This document shows, one piece after another, positions 36,585-49,169 of a stretch of DNA of 64,000 nt. The DNA lies in contig NC_088777.1 of the NCBI RefSeq assembly GCF_954871325.1, positions 34,139,366 to 34,203,365 on the forward strand, read 5' to 3'. The stretch comes from Gordionus sp. m RMFG-2023. Taxonomy: Eukaryota; Nematomorpha; Gordioida; Chordodea; Parachordodidae. Made by a program: the position numbers and the translations under genes. The notes under the pieces are model-generated. The model saw only the letters and a program-made list of their open reading frames with translations, had not been told where the DNA came from and did not search any database. Positions within the stretch are counted from its first letter, which is position 1. Each line of letters starts with the position of its first letter.

Positions 36585-38770
36585 AAAAAATGATATGCTA
36601 TTATTGTAATATTATTTTTGTTACAATTTAGTGATTTTCACGCCCAAGATTCTAAGTAAAAAATATTTCTTGAAGTTCAATTTTGATAAAAATTTTAAAT
36701 CTTCTTTGTAAATGTATTTTTTTTGAGGTATTATTTTGTGAAATTTATTATAAATATACAATTTTTAAGTGAAATCTTTTATAGTTTTTTATCATTTTTG
36801 TAAAATTATCTATTTCTTAATTATATTAAAAGAGGTGGGTTTTCTAAATAATTTTTTTTTAAATATTTATATTCAACTTATTTATGTTATTTGATATGAT
36901 CTTTGGAAAATAATTTAATGTGACAATTGTCATATTCGTTATTTCTTAAAATTTTTGAAAATTATTGACTCAAAAGGGTAAAAATATTATTTATATTGTA
37001 TAGATGTTAAATTATAGATTTAATGAAGATGTTCCTTGGAAATATGGCAATTATCATAATCGGTATTTTTAAACATATTAGATTTTTTTAACGCTAATGG
37101 GCTAAAATATGTATTTTTAACATGTTAAATTTTAATTTCAATTAGGATGTACCATATAAAAGCGACAATTGTCATAATCATTATTTTTAAAGTTTTTTTA
37201 CAATTTTTTGACGTAAATGGGCAAAAATATAAATTGTTACATGTTAAAATAAAATTTCAGAGAAGATGTACCATAGATATAAGTTACAATTGTCATAATC
37301 GTTGTTTATAAAGTTTTTTGAATTTCTTTGTTGCAAATGGGTAAAAATATAAATTGTAAATATGCTTAATTAAAATTTCATGAAGATCAACCATTGAAAA
37401 GTGACAATTGTCATAATCTTTGTATATAAAGTTTTTTGAATTTTTTTGTTGCAAATGGGTAAAAATATAGATTGTAAACATGCTAAATTAAAATTTCATG
37501 AAGATCTACCATTGAAAAGTGACAATTGTCATAATCGTTATTTTTAAAGTTTTCATAATCGTTATTTTTAAAGTTTTTTGAATTGTTTTGACCAAAATGC
37601 GTTAATATAAGTATTGCTAATATGTTTAAATAAAACTTCAGTGAAGATGTACTATAGAGAAGTGACAATTATCATAATCATTATTTTTAAACTTTTTTAA
37701 AATTTTTTAACGTAAATGGGTAAAAATATAGATTGTAAACATGTTAAATTAAAATTTCATGAAGATGTACCATAGAAAAGTGACAATTGTCATAATCGTT
37801 ATTTTATAAATTTTTTTGACGTAAATGGGCATAAAATAAGTATTGCAAACATGTTTAAATAAAATTTCAGTGAAGATGTACCATAGAAAAGTGACAATTG
37901 TCATAATCATTATTTTATAAATTTTTTTGTTGCAAATGGGTAAAAATATAGATTGTAAACATGCTAAATTAAAATTTCATGAAGATGTACCATTGAAAAT
38001 TGACAACTGTCATAATCGTTATTTTTAAAGTTTTTTGAATTTTTTTGACCAAAATGGTTTAAAATAAGTATTGATGACATATTTAAATAAAACTTTAGTG
38101 AAGATGTACCCTAGATAAGTGACAATTGTCAAAATCGTTATTTTTAAAGTTTTTTGTATTTTTTTAACGCAAATGGGTAAGGATGGTAAACATGTTAAAT
38201 TAGAATTTCATGAAGATATACCATAAAAAAGTGACAATTGTCATAATCGTTATTTTATAACTTTTTAAAATTTTTTTGACGTAAATGGGCTAAAATAAGT
38301 ATTGCTAATATGTTAAAATAAAATTTCAATGAAAATGTACCCTAGATAAGTGACAATTGTTATAATCGTTATTTTTAAAGTTTTTTTGAATATTTTGACG
38401 CAAATGGATAAAAATATAGATTATAAACATGTTAAATTAAAATTTCATGAAGATGTACCATAGAAAAGTGACAATTGTCATAATCGTTATTTTATAACTT
38501 TTTGAATTTTTTAGAAGCAAATGGGCAAAAATATTAATTGCTTACATGTTAAAATAAAATTTCAGTGAAGATGTAACATAGATAAGTTACAATTGTCATC
38601 GTTGTTAATAAAGTTTTTTTGATTTTTTTTGTTGCAAATGGTAAAAATATAGATTGTAATCATGCTTAATTAAAATTTCATGATGATATACCATTGAAAA
38701 GTGATAATTGTTATAATCGTTATTTTTAAAGTTCTTTGATGTAAATAAATTAAAATATAGATTGTAATCC
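36585..38770. repeat. Left array of ~120-bp repeats with TGACAATTGTCA
   Basis: About 16 units, typical spacing 110-125 bp. Each has GAAGATGTACCATAGAAAAG, then TGACAATTGTCATAATCGTT, then poly-T, then an AAATGGGTAAAAATATAG-type segment. TGACAATTGTCA is its own reverse complement. The first 300 bp (36600-36900) is unique arm sequence that pairs with 40230-40520. Short minus-strand frames here are repeat artefacts. Confidence 0.9.
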
Positions 38771-39064
38771 ATCTTAACCAAATATTTATAAAAATAAAAT
38801 CTTAACATAAAATTTATAGGATATTGATTGTATCATATTACTAATATTATTCATATGGTTTTTAAGTTCTTTCTATAAAAATCCTACCCTGAATTCAGAC
38901 TCAGCACTATTTTGCCACGAATTTGCTAACTGTGAATGCAAGGTTATACATTTTTATAATGTAAAATTAAAATTTATTAATTAAAGGAATAAGATTGTGA
39001 ATCCATATCAAAAGTTTAGAATTTAACATAGGTTACAACTATCTTTAATAATCACTTTGTATAT
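38771..39064. other. Centre (loop) of the foldback element
   Basis: About 290 bp of AT-rich single-copy sequence between the mirrored arrays. No ORF. Confidence 0.7.
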
Positions 39065-40520
39065 TTTTATCAAATTTTAAGCAGGATAAAAGGAACAACG
39101 ATTATGAGCATGAAAATATCGATTTGATTTTTGTTTCGACTGAAATTTTATTTCAACATGTTAACAATTTATATTTTTGTCCAATTTAGTCAAACAATTC
39201 AAAAACTATAAAAATAACGATTATGACTATTGTCACTAATCTAGGGTGCATCTTCACTGAAATACATGTTAGCAATTTATATTTTAGCCCATTTGCTTCA
39301 AAAATATTTAAAAACATTTAAAAATAACGATTATGACAATTGTCACTTTTATATGGTACATCTTCATGAAATTTTAATTTGACATTTTTACAATCTATAT
39401 TTTTATCCATTTATATCAAAAAAATTCAAAAAACTTTAAAAACAACGATTATGACAATTGTCACTTATCTATGGTACATCTTCATTGATATTTTATTTTA
39501 ACATGTTAGCAATTCCTATTTTTGCCCATTTGCGTCAAAAAAATTCCAAAAACTTTAAAAATAACGATTATGACAATTGTCACTTATCTAGGGTAAATCT
39601 TCACTGAAGTTTTATTTAAACATGTTGGCAATTTATTTTTTGCCCATTTGCGTCAAAAAAATCCAAAACCTTTAAAAATGATTATCAATTGTCACTTATC
39701 TTGGGTACATCTTCACTGAAGTTTTATTTAACCATATTATCAATACTTATTTTGGCCCATTTACGTCAAAAAAAGTTTAAAAATAACGATTATTTATTAC
39801 AATTGTCACTTTTCTCTGGTACATCTTCATGAAATTTTAATTTAACAAGTTTACAATCTATATTTTTACCATTTGCATCAAAAAAATTCAAAAAACTTTA
39901 AAAATAAGGATTATGACAATTTTCATTTATCTAGGGTACATCTTCACTGAAGTTTTATTAATACATGTTAACAATACTTATTTTAGCCGATTTACGTCAA
40001 AAAAATTTAAAAAACTTTAAAAATAACGATTATGATAATTGTCACTTTTATATGGTGCATCTTAATTGAAATTTTAATTTAACATGTTAAAAATACATAT
40101 TTTACCGTAAAAAAAATCTAATATGTTTAAAAATACCGGTTATGATAATTGTCATTTTTCCAAGGAACATCTTCAATAACGGATATAAAAGTTGTCAGAT
40201 TAAATTATTTTCCTTAAAAAGATTATATAAAATAACATAAATAAGTTAAATAAAAATATTTTTAATAAATATTATTTAGAAAACCCACCTCTTTTAATAA
40301 ACTTAAAAAATAGATAATTTTACAAAAATGATAAAAAAAACTAAAAGATTTCACCTAAAAGATTGTTTATTTATAATAAAATTCATAAAAGAATTCCTCA
40401 AAAAAGATTTAAAATTTATATCAAAATATGTTCAAAAATCTTTTTGAACTTCAAAAAATATTTTTTGTTTAAAATTTTGGTCGTGAAAATCACTAATAAA
40501 TTGTAATAAAATCATTATTT
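39065..40520. repeat. Right array, inverted copy of the ~120-bp repeats
   Basis: About nine or ten units in the opposite orientation: AACGATTATGACAATTGTCA followed by GGTACATCTTCATGAAATTT. Several centres are damaged (for example GATTATCAATTGTCAC near 39680). The outer arm after 40190 mirrors 36600-36900 (AGAAAACCCACCTCTTTTAA pairs with TTAAAAGAGGTGGGTTTTCT). Confidence 0.88.
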
Positions 40521-40689
40521 TTATTAAAAACCATCAAATAAAAGAAATCCATTTTTCATTTCATAATATAATAATATAAATAAAAAATATATATCATATA
40601 ATATGTTTATTTGTTGATAAATAAAATATTAACATTAAATATAAATATAAATAAAATAAATTATTTTAATAAAAAAAAAAATAATAATA

Positions 40690-41013
40690 GGCCGTGTTAT
40701 ATTTCGCGAAATAGTTTTCGCTATATTGTCTTCGCGATTTATGTTTCGCGATATTGCCTTTGCTATAAAATTTTCGCTCTAATGTATTCGCTTTAAAGGT
40801 TTCGCGATAAGAGTTTTGCGATAAGAGTTTCGCGATAAGAGTTTCGCTATAAAAAATTCGCCATATTTGTTTCGCTATATTGTTTTCGCAGGAAAGTATT
40901 CGCTAATGTGGATTCGCGATAAAAGTTTCGTTATAAAATTCATTCGCGATAAACGACATTCGCGATGAAAGTTTCGCGAAAAAGTGTTTTGCGATAAAAG
41001 TTTCGCTGAATTG
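40690..41013. repeat. GCGAAA-type iterated terminal repeat, right
   Basis: Inverse of the left terminal block: TTCGCGATAAGAG, TTCGCTATA and similar units. Unit GTTTCGCGATAAGA is tandemly copied at 40800-40850. Internal unit order differs from the left arm, so units have been gained, lost or shuffled since the arms diverged. Confidence 0.85.
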
Positions 41014-41213
41014 CATGGAACCATTTTTAATACATGTTTGGGCAACATGTGAATCCATAATTATATCTAATCTTATAAATTGATTTCACTTTTGTTATAT
41101 TTAGCAGACTAAAATATATTTCAATTAATTCTTATATGCTTAATTTGAATTTAAAACTTGGCCCTCAAGCCTAAGATAATTAAATTGGAGTGTTAATTTT
41201 AATTATTGAATTA

Positions 41214-41429
41214 TTATGGTTTTAGAAATCGACGAATGACAGAGTTCTCTATAGATGTTACTTATAGAGGTTTTCAATTAGTTAAATGTTTGTTCAATAT
41301 ATTATATTTAAAAAAATTACCTCTCTGATTTTTTATATAGTTTGTCTCGGATGCGGCTCCACCTCTGTTGACGTACTTAGACGATGTCATGCTAGTAAAA
41401 GAATCAATTCCCTCATGCGGATCTCCTTC
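41214..41429 (-). CDS. Two possible 3'-terminal exons of an unknown gene
   Basis: Minus strand. Exon 41321-41429 follows TTTAAAG and ends CAGAGAG|GTAATT, giving 36 open codons (EGDPHEGIDSFTSM...NRGGAASETNYIKNQR). Intron 41249-41320 (72 nt) ends ATCTATAG. Exon 41214-41248 adds ENSVIRRFLKP and a TAA stop, in phase. Base composition is richer than the flanks. I do not recognise the protein and could not find the upstream exons between 41.45 and 45 kb. It could be a real gene whose 5' part is dispersed by insertions, or chance. Confidence 0.35.
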
Positions 41430-41611
41430 CTTTAAAATTATAAATTACTATATTAATATTATACACAATAAGAAATGTATTGTGAAATAAATGTTTTTTA
41501 GAACGAGGTCATTTTTATAAAGAAAATGAATGAAATTGTTTAATTATAGGTATTCTGATTGATTTACCTTTTCATTGAATTAAATGGCCTAATTAATCGG
41601 TTATGTCGGGG

Positions 41612-41992
41612 CATAGGCGGAGCCAATAATTTGGTAAAGGGAGGGGGGCATCTACTAAGTGGGTGTTTCCCCATAAATTTATTGGAGGTCTTTAGTCCCA
41701 CTTATTATGGCTTTTGGTTATATTAGATTTTTCTAAAAATAATCTTGGTTCTTAAGTTTTTTTTATACAAATGCCTTTTTATAAAGATTTTGAATTATAG
41801 TCGTTATTTTAAAAATTATTAACTTTTACTTTCCTTTGAATTCTTCTTTATAGTAATATATTGTATACACTTTTTGGGGAGAGGGAGTTAGTGGTATTTG
41901 GGGGGGAGGGGGTTATTAGCTTAAATTGATATTTACGAGAACATGCAAATTACCGAAGGGGGAATTTCCCCTTGCTGACCCCTAAGCCTATC
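41612..41992. mobile_element. Short hAT-like element, CATAGGCG family
   Basis: Starts CATAGGCGGAGCC and ends with a worn complement (CTTAAGCCTATC region, 41980-41992). The right part (TTATTAGCTTAAATTGATATT, then GGGGGAATTTCCCCTTG) matches the right end of the hAT at 49170-50257. Flanking duplication not recognisable. Confidence 0.6.
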
Positions 41993-43469
41993 GCTTAAAC
42001 ACATAAAGCCATAGCTCATATCCCTCTTGAACCAATAAATCCACCCCTTTCCCCACTGAAAAAGTACCAACATATAAATGAAACAGGGTGAAATGGAAAG
42101 TAGTTTTAAAGACAAAAAATGAAGGCAATATAATGTCTAATATTATATTGAATATGATTTATTTACCTATTTAAAAAATATATAGTATATTATATACTCT
42201 TACGAAATATTATTCGCCAAATGACGTTAAATCTACAATGTAACTATAAAGTATAGATAAAATATTTATGTCTTAAATTTAAGAAATTCAAGGATATTTT
42301 TTAAATTTGAACAATCTAATTTCTTCGGAAATATATTCCAACACGTGTAGAATACCTATCCAATAAATTTCAGATAATTGTATACGATATTACGGGATTT
42401 TGTAAGGTAATATCGTATTGATGATTGATTACTTGATTTGACTCAAATATATATCATAGTAAATTTTACAATGGAGCCTGTCTAAGTATAATACTACTGA
42501 TAATCATGTATTTATCCTTTATTAAAAATTATCTCTGACTGTGAATTAAGTTGTAAATATTGTTGAAAGAGAATAAAAAATTCAAACAACCTTAGTTCCC
42601 ATAAACAATTATTTTTGAAAACAGGTTACTTAGTAACTAAGAAGTGAAACAAATTATCACGCAAAATGATATGTGTGATGGGTCACGGCTTATAAATAGA
42701 ATATCTCTAGGAAAAGATTTTCAGGCTAATCTCATTGAAAATGGCATTATCTCAGAACAAAAAATAATACTGCTTATGTATATCTAGTAATGTTAATGTA
42801 ACTAGTTATTACCTTTTTAGGAGCTTAAACTGTAACATTAGTTACATCTTGAAAATTGCAGCTTTCGCCTATAAATAATACTAATAATTTTATTTTATTA
42901 TATATCAGATAAAAATTGTAAGATTACTCTTATAAATGTGTGCTAATTTTTAAATTAAAATTCAAAAGAAATCTTGTTTATAGTCTTTCCAGCCAATTGA
43001 AAATAAAAATTGTGACTAAGTTTTTTAGATTTAAGTTTATTAAACTTCTTGTATATGTTTTGTAAATTAATTTATCTAAACAATTTAAATCTAATCTAAT
43101 TTAATGAATATGAATAGATATTGTTTGTTTTTAGTTATACTAAATAACAGTGACGAAAGGTAAAGTTTACTATTAGGGAGGAAATTGACCATTAATTTTT
43201 ATCCTAACCAAACAAAATATTAAGATTTATAAATGATCGTAATACGTCTTTGTTTTTGAGAATTCTTAAACTATAATTGATTATTGAGTATTTTCATAAA
43301 GTAACACATTAAATAACTTTTACTTTTTATTGTGTTTCCCTTTTTTTCTTTAGTCTTTTATTGTTCATATATTTTTTTTACTCTTTAAAATGTATTATTT
43401 ATTACTTATTTTTCTCACGACAATTATCATTTGTGAACTGGTTAAACCAGATTCCATATGAAAGATTTA
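41993..43469. other. AT-rich spacer
   Basis: Nothing recognised beyond a short hairpin (ACGATATTAC / GTAATATCGT, 42387-42419). No supported gene. Confidence 0.45.
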
Positions 43470-43870
43470 TATATGTTAGCGTCAATGTGTTTTTCTGGTA
43501 ATGTGTTATTTTTTCAACTTTAAATTATTTTTTGAGCGCGTTTTTCTAAATTTAAAAATTTGATTTTACCGAAAATGTATTAACATGTTTGGAATATCTA
43601 CCCTATAAATTTAAAACAATTTCGCTATGAACTTTTGAACTTAATATATTTATATTTGTTTTTCCATAGATTTTTGATATAAATTATAAATGACTTAAAG
43701 GTTAACGGCAAAATTATTTACAATTTTTTAAATAGGTATTCTAAACATGCTGGAATACATTTCCGGTAATATCCAATTTATAAATTTAATAAAAGGCGCT
43801 CAAAAATGATTTAAAGTTGAAAAAATAACACTTTGTCGGAAAAAACACATTGACGCTGACATATATATAT
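43470..43870. mobile_element. MITE with GTYAGCGTCAATGTG inverted ends
   Basis: Left GTTAGCGTCAATGTGTTTTT and right AAAACACATTGACGCTGAC are inverted. They continue inward for about 85 bp (TGTTATTTTTTCAACTTTAAA ... GAGCGC on each arm). Both tips abut TATATA, so a TA duplication (Tc1/mariner type) is possible but cannot be proved in TA-rich DNA. Confidence 0.75.
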
Positions 43871-45317
43871 AATGATAAAATTTTATGCCTGATCTATTTT
43901 TATTTTGTTTTTCCTTTTTGATTTTAACGATATGATTTGATAAAGACAACGATTTGATTTTGATATAATAGAAGATTGATTTATTCCCTATTTATTTTCG
44001 TATATGATGATTCACTTTTCCCCATGGTGTGACCCAGGCCACGCATTGCAAATAACCCCCTAATTCCCCATTGATTTTTCCCTTTATTTGTGAATGATGA
44101 TTAACTTAATTAAAAGCCACGGGCTGCTCCGTTAAGTGGCCCTGACTGCGCCTTGCAAATTAACCCAATATTCTCTTTTATTTTAGTTGGCATTTATAAA
44201 TTTTTTCTAGATGCTGGTTAAAACACCGTCACTAAAGCCGGGTCCCCAAGCCCTCTCCACTGAAAATCTTAATATTTCGAACCATCATCCCATCTTTGGC
44301 CCTTCTTTACTTTTGAAGAGTAACCTTAACAACCCTAGCTATTTATGACATTTTTATTATTCCTATATTAGCATATAAATGAAATTATTTTGTTTTATAT
44401 AGATATTTAAAACCAAGAAAACACGGTTCGGTTGAATCTTTAAATGTGTTCGCCTTGGCCTTAAGAAACAATTTCATAATTAGGTTCGATCTATGAAAAT
44501 CAGCTCCAAACCGAACCAACCATGAACATTTGTCCTTTTTTAGATAAATAAATAATGAAAATAAAATAATAAATTTTTTTAATTGAACAAAAAAATGGGA
44601 ATAAGAAGAAAAGATAAATAAGGCTATCCACAATATAATTAAAAGTAACTTCGAACTTTCCTTCCGTTCCCTTTGAATCAATTAATTCTTCTTTTCCCAC
44701 TTGTTCCATATGATCTGAATCTATTGATGGAATATTATATTAATACATTGAAGTTTATAAAGAAAATAAAAAAGTTTATTATTTACTTTAAATTTATTAT
44801 CAATATATATATATGTCGTGTTCAGATATGGAATCTATGGAAATTCGGAATCTTTACTGAAAATAATCTTTAAATTTATTCTGATGTGTTAGTAGTACCT
44901 CTAGAATACCTTCCCTGTGAATTACAAATACTATAAACTTTTATATATTTTTTAATTTCAGAAAGTTCGTCGCAAAAGTATCTGAAATTCACGGTAATGG
45001 TCAGTTTTTTTTAAATTTAAAAATTTCTCTCAGTAAATAATTAGAAATTGAGAGATTTAGAATCCCTTGGATTCCATATTGTAATACGACATATATAATA
45101 GTCATTTGTTAAATTGTTACATAAAGTTGGTGTTATAGTCAATGTGTTTATACATCAAGAAAACTATATCTCCCATGTAAACTATCGGATTAACATTGGA
45201 TCCGGCCCATCTGAGTTTAATCTGGCCTGATTGGATTTGGTTTAAAATTATTAGAGGCATTTAAATATCTTTGTAAAAGTTTCACCTTAATATTATTTAA
45301 TTCAATATAATATAATT
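43871..45317. other. Spacer with unassigned moderately GC-rich stretches
   Basis: 43990-44340 and 44390-44520 are less AT-rich. Minus-strand frames at 44385-44681 and 44500-44709 overlap and show no domain I know. GGTTCGGTT and AACCGAACC near 44420 and 44505 are inverted and hint at a worn MITE. Confidence 0.35.
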
Positions 45318-47160
45318 CTTTTTTTTTTAGCTTTCACCTTTTCTGGTGGTAATCTCCTTCTATATCTCTCTCCACTTTATGTTATTCATGCTATCTCTTT
45401 TATCTAATTTATACTTCTTCATATTGGTTCTAATTTATGGCCCCCTTGAAGTTTTGGCTTTCTTATTTTACCAAACTCTCAACCTTATTTCCTATATAGT
45501 TCATAAGCCTTTTCATTGTGTGCCCATGTTTACCATTATCTTATTCTTAATGGGCACTACCTTTAAACTTCCTAGTATTCTTGTACTTCGCACCTTATCC
45601 TTTCTTGTTACCCCAGCAATCATCGTCAGCATTCTCATCTCCATAGTTTGTAGACTTCTCTCGTCTGATTCTATGGTTGGCCATGTTTACGAACGATATA
45701 GAGTAGTTATTGGTACTATGGAACTGTAAATTTTTCCCTTCAATTTGTGCCGGATTCTTTTGCCAAAGAGCACTCCAGATGATCTCCATTTCCACCCTTG
45801 ATTAATTTTATTTATCTCTTTCTCTATTGGGCCGTTTGTATAGTGGAGCCCAAATATTTGCAGCTTTCAATTGCCGATATCGCCATTCATTTATATCAAT
45901 GCTCTCTGTTTCATTTCCTCCTATCACCATATACTCCGTCTTTTCTCTGTTTACTTTTAGTCCGTGTTTTTCTGAGATATTTATCCAACTCACTAATCTT
46001 TCTTCCATTTCATCCATGGATTCGGCAAGTATCGTAATATCATCTGCAAATATCATATTTCACGAGACTGTTTGCGGTATAGACTGTGATGATACATCTA
46101 TTACTGTTATGAAGAGAATTGGGCTAGGAGCCGATCCTTGATGAACACCCTCGTGAAGCCTGAAATACCAGTTGTGCTACGGACCATTGTTGTATGGCCC
46201 ATATACATATCCTGTATTATTCTTATATAATTTAATCGGGAACCTTTTTGTGGCGTAGAACCCACCAGTTAGGTTTTCTTGGGATTCTATCGAAAGCCTT
46301 TTCTAGATCGAAAAAGACTATGTGTAGCTTTTTGTTCTTTTCCCTCTATTTTACACTCATTTGCCTAATTGAGTGGATTGCATCAGTTGGTTGATCTTCC
46401 AGGCATAAGGCCAAACTGAGTCTCTACTATTTCGATTATGTCTCTTAACCTTTTTTCTATGATTTTTTCGTAAAGTTTAAGACAGTGTGACATTAATTTT
46501 ATGACCCTGTTATTTTGACAATTGTGTGGATCCCCTTTTTTGAAGATAGGAACTAGATAGCTCTGCCTCCATTTTTGAGAAATTTCTTCGTTTCCCAGTA
46601 TTTTATTATACAGATTTGTGAGGAAGTGTATTACATCATTTCCTAATGCTTTAAGGCTTTCTATTGGAATATCATCTGGACCTCTTTTGTTGTTTTCCAT
46701 ATGCTATGTGATTATTTTTTGTCTGTTATTGATTGATTATGTTTTGACATCATAGGGAGTGTTCGTCTAGATGTAGTATGTGGGGATTGAAGTTGAGAAG
46801 CTAGAAAATATTCTTTCCATCTATTCATTATTTCTTTTTACTTTATTATCAATTTCCCATCTTTATTTTTGATTACTTTCGGAGCTCCGTTTATTTCCCT
46901 AAATTCTTTTCTCGCTGTTTGGCTAATCTGTATATTTTATTTTGCCCTTCTTTGGTTATAGTTCATCATACATCTCATCGTATACCATAGCTTTGGCCCT
47001 AGCCACAGCCTTTGTAGCTAGCTCTCTTGGATTATTTGAATCTTGTCTTGTCATTTGGGTTTTTGGGTAGGGTTTTTTTCTCCTGTATAGTGGTTTGTAC
47101 CTTTTCATTCCACCACCATAGTTCTTTGTATAATTTGTTGCCCCATCCCCTTGTCAAGCC

Positions 47161-48997
47161 CATGGGCGTCGCTAGATTTCACAATCTCAGGGGGCTCAAC
47201 TAAAAAAAATTTTATGGGGGCTTCGTCCCCATACCCCCCAATTTCCGGGCCTTCGGCCCGCTTTGGCCCGGCCTTCGCCCGGGTTTTATATGATATTATA
47301 CTTTTTTAAAATTTGTTAACTCTGAACAATTATTCTGATTTTCATATTTTGTCATTTATTATATTATGCATACAAAATAAACTAGCATATAAAATCACAT
47401 AATGCAATAATATAATTTTTAGCAACTTACATTGACAAAAGGTTATCAAACTAATATAATTCTCTCCATTTTAGACAATGTTTTATAGAATCGACTAATA
47501 AGGAAAAATTTATAGGCCTAACCCAAATCAACAATTTTTGTAAGAGAGAGTATAAACGACCAATCCAAATCATAGAACTATAGGTGGTTAGAGCTTCCTC
47601 TTAGATAGATGACATTATTGAAGCTAGATAAGTAATCGAGAAAATTATTGTGAGATATTAAATTTCTAAAAGATTATCTTCTATTTTAAATGATATATAA
47701 ACGACTACACAGTTGACCATTATTGATTATCTAAAATATGCAATTATATGCTCTCAGCCGTTATAGTAATAATCTTAAATTACATAGCAACACAAATAAT
47801 AGATGTTTGTTAATTTGGCAGTAATAGCCATGACACTCACGATTAAACTAATATCAGAATTTATTATGATGCATAAATTGATAAAATAAAAACACTAAAA
47901 ATCTTTGGAAGAAATAATTATGCAAATATATTGAAGCCTGGTTACACGACAATGCCATATTAGAAATGAAACATTTTCTAACTATAAAATAAGAACCAGA
48001 ATGATTTGATGAAACAATTAAGATTTTATATATTGTCGCACCACCTTGGTATATTATATCTTAAAATAATAGTGGTTTATAATAATATCAAAAATATGCT
48101 TGTATTAAAAATTTAACTCAAGACTGTTTTTCGAAAAAGAAAAAAATAGTCTTCCTAAAAACACGTAAAAAAAGAGAAGAAAAGATATCAAATTTATTAC
48201 ATCTATTGCAGGATGAATAATGAAATGTTTATTTTTAAAAATTATTTATAACTTAATAGATGGCGTTAAATACTTGAATCCAATTTGTTATTATATTTAT
48301 TATCAGAACCATTTATTAGTAAAATTTATTATAATATTAACTGTAATATATTATATAACTGTCAAATCTCAAATATGTTTATAAAAGTTGCATTATATCT
48401 AATATTTTATAAACAACTGTATATAGCAGAGGATTATAAACTATATGTCTACTTACTTTTTATAAAGAAATCTCTTATACTTATTTGGACATAATAAAAT
48501 TTAAAAATAAATATACAGTTGATTAGTCATTTTGAACTCGGCTAATTACAATATTAAATTTATTATTTCAAATAATATATGATTATATTTATTTAATTAG
48601 GGTTAAATAATAATTTAAATAATAAAAGTCAATTAAACTTCAACTGTTAAAGCTATATTAATATTTAGTGAGTTATTGATATTATATTTTTAATACAGAA
48701 TTTGATTGCTAGCTGACATAGTGAAAATATAATTTATATGTATTTATCTAATCTAATAATTAAAATAATATTCATTTAATAAAAATTCAAATAGTCTTGT
48801 TAATTTCTAAATAATAAAATATTATCTATATATTACTTAATGGAATTATAAAAGAAATCATAGTGGGCAATCAAAAAAACTTATTTTTAGTTCAAGGGGA
48901 TATTAAGAAGCCATTAAAAAAAAATTTTTGCTTCAGGAGGCTATTCAAATTTTTCAGGGGGCTCAAGCCCCTGCCCCCCTAGCAAGCGACGCCACTG
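47161..48997. mobile_element. Non-autonomous hAT, CAGGGGCGTCGCT family, copy 2
   Basis: Ends CATGGGCGTCGCTAG and AGCGACGCCACTG. Perfect 8-bp duplication GTCAAGCC at 47153-47160 and 48998-49005. LINE coding sequence resumes across it. 1837 bp, no transposase. Colinear with 31356-33356. Confidence 0.95.
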
Positions 48998-49169
48998 GTC
49001 AAGCCTAGTGTCGATTTGGCAGTGTCTATTAATCTGGATGAAAGGTCTGTCCACATTTTTTCACTGACTTGTGAGGAATCTATTGTTTCAATGTTTGCAT
49101 TGATTGCAAAGGCATCTGTCATTGATTTTAATCTTTGATGCATCGTTCAAGTTTTATATTGTTTTTAGT

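Larger units (their letters stand above)
29533..41013. mobile_element. Giant foldback element with layered inverted arms
   Basis: Outer tips CAATTCAGCGAAACTTTTAT (29533) and its complement ending at 41013 are near-perfect inverted repeats. They continue inward as GCGAAA-type iterations, then AT-rich DNA, then ~120-bp tandem repeats in opposite orientations meeting around 38.8-39.06 kb. Without the piggyBac insert it is about 4.8 kb and has no coding frame of its own. The architecture recalls Foldback/Galileo-type elements, whose long TIRs are made of tandem repeats, but I cannot tie it to any named family. AATT flanks both tips; because AATT is self-complementary I cannot tell target duplication from TIR. 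Confidence 0.85.

Noticed and set aside
36900-40190. CRISPR-like array
   Set aside because: Repeats are ~120 bp, diverged throughout, with no unique spacers and in two orientations, in eukaryotic DNA.
41560-41612. Upstream exon ending AATGAAAAG|GTAAAT for the 41.2-kb candidate
   Set aside because: The frame needed to join the next exon has a stop 12 bases before the donor.
44385-44709. Two overlapping minus-strand ORFs as upstream exons of the 41.2-kb candidate
   Set aside because: No convincing donor in either frame and no phase-compatible joining to 41429 could be found.
45346-45729. 127-codon plus-strand membrane-like ORF
   Set aside because: It is the antisense of the RTE-like LINE 3' end. 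Hydrophobicity arises from the complement of A-rich coding DNA.
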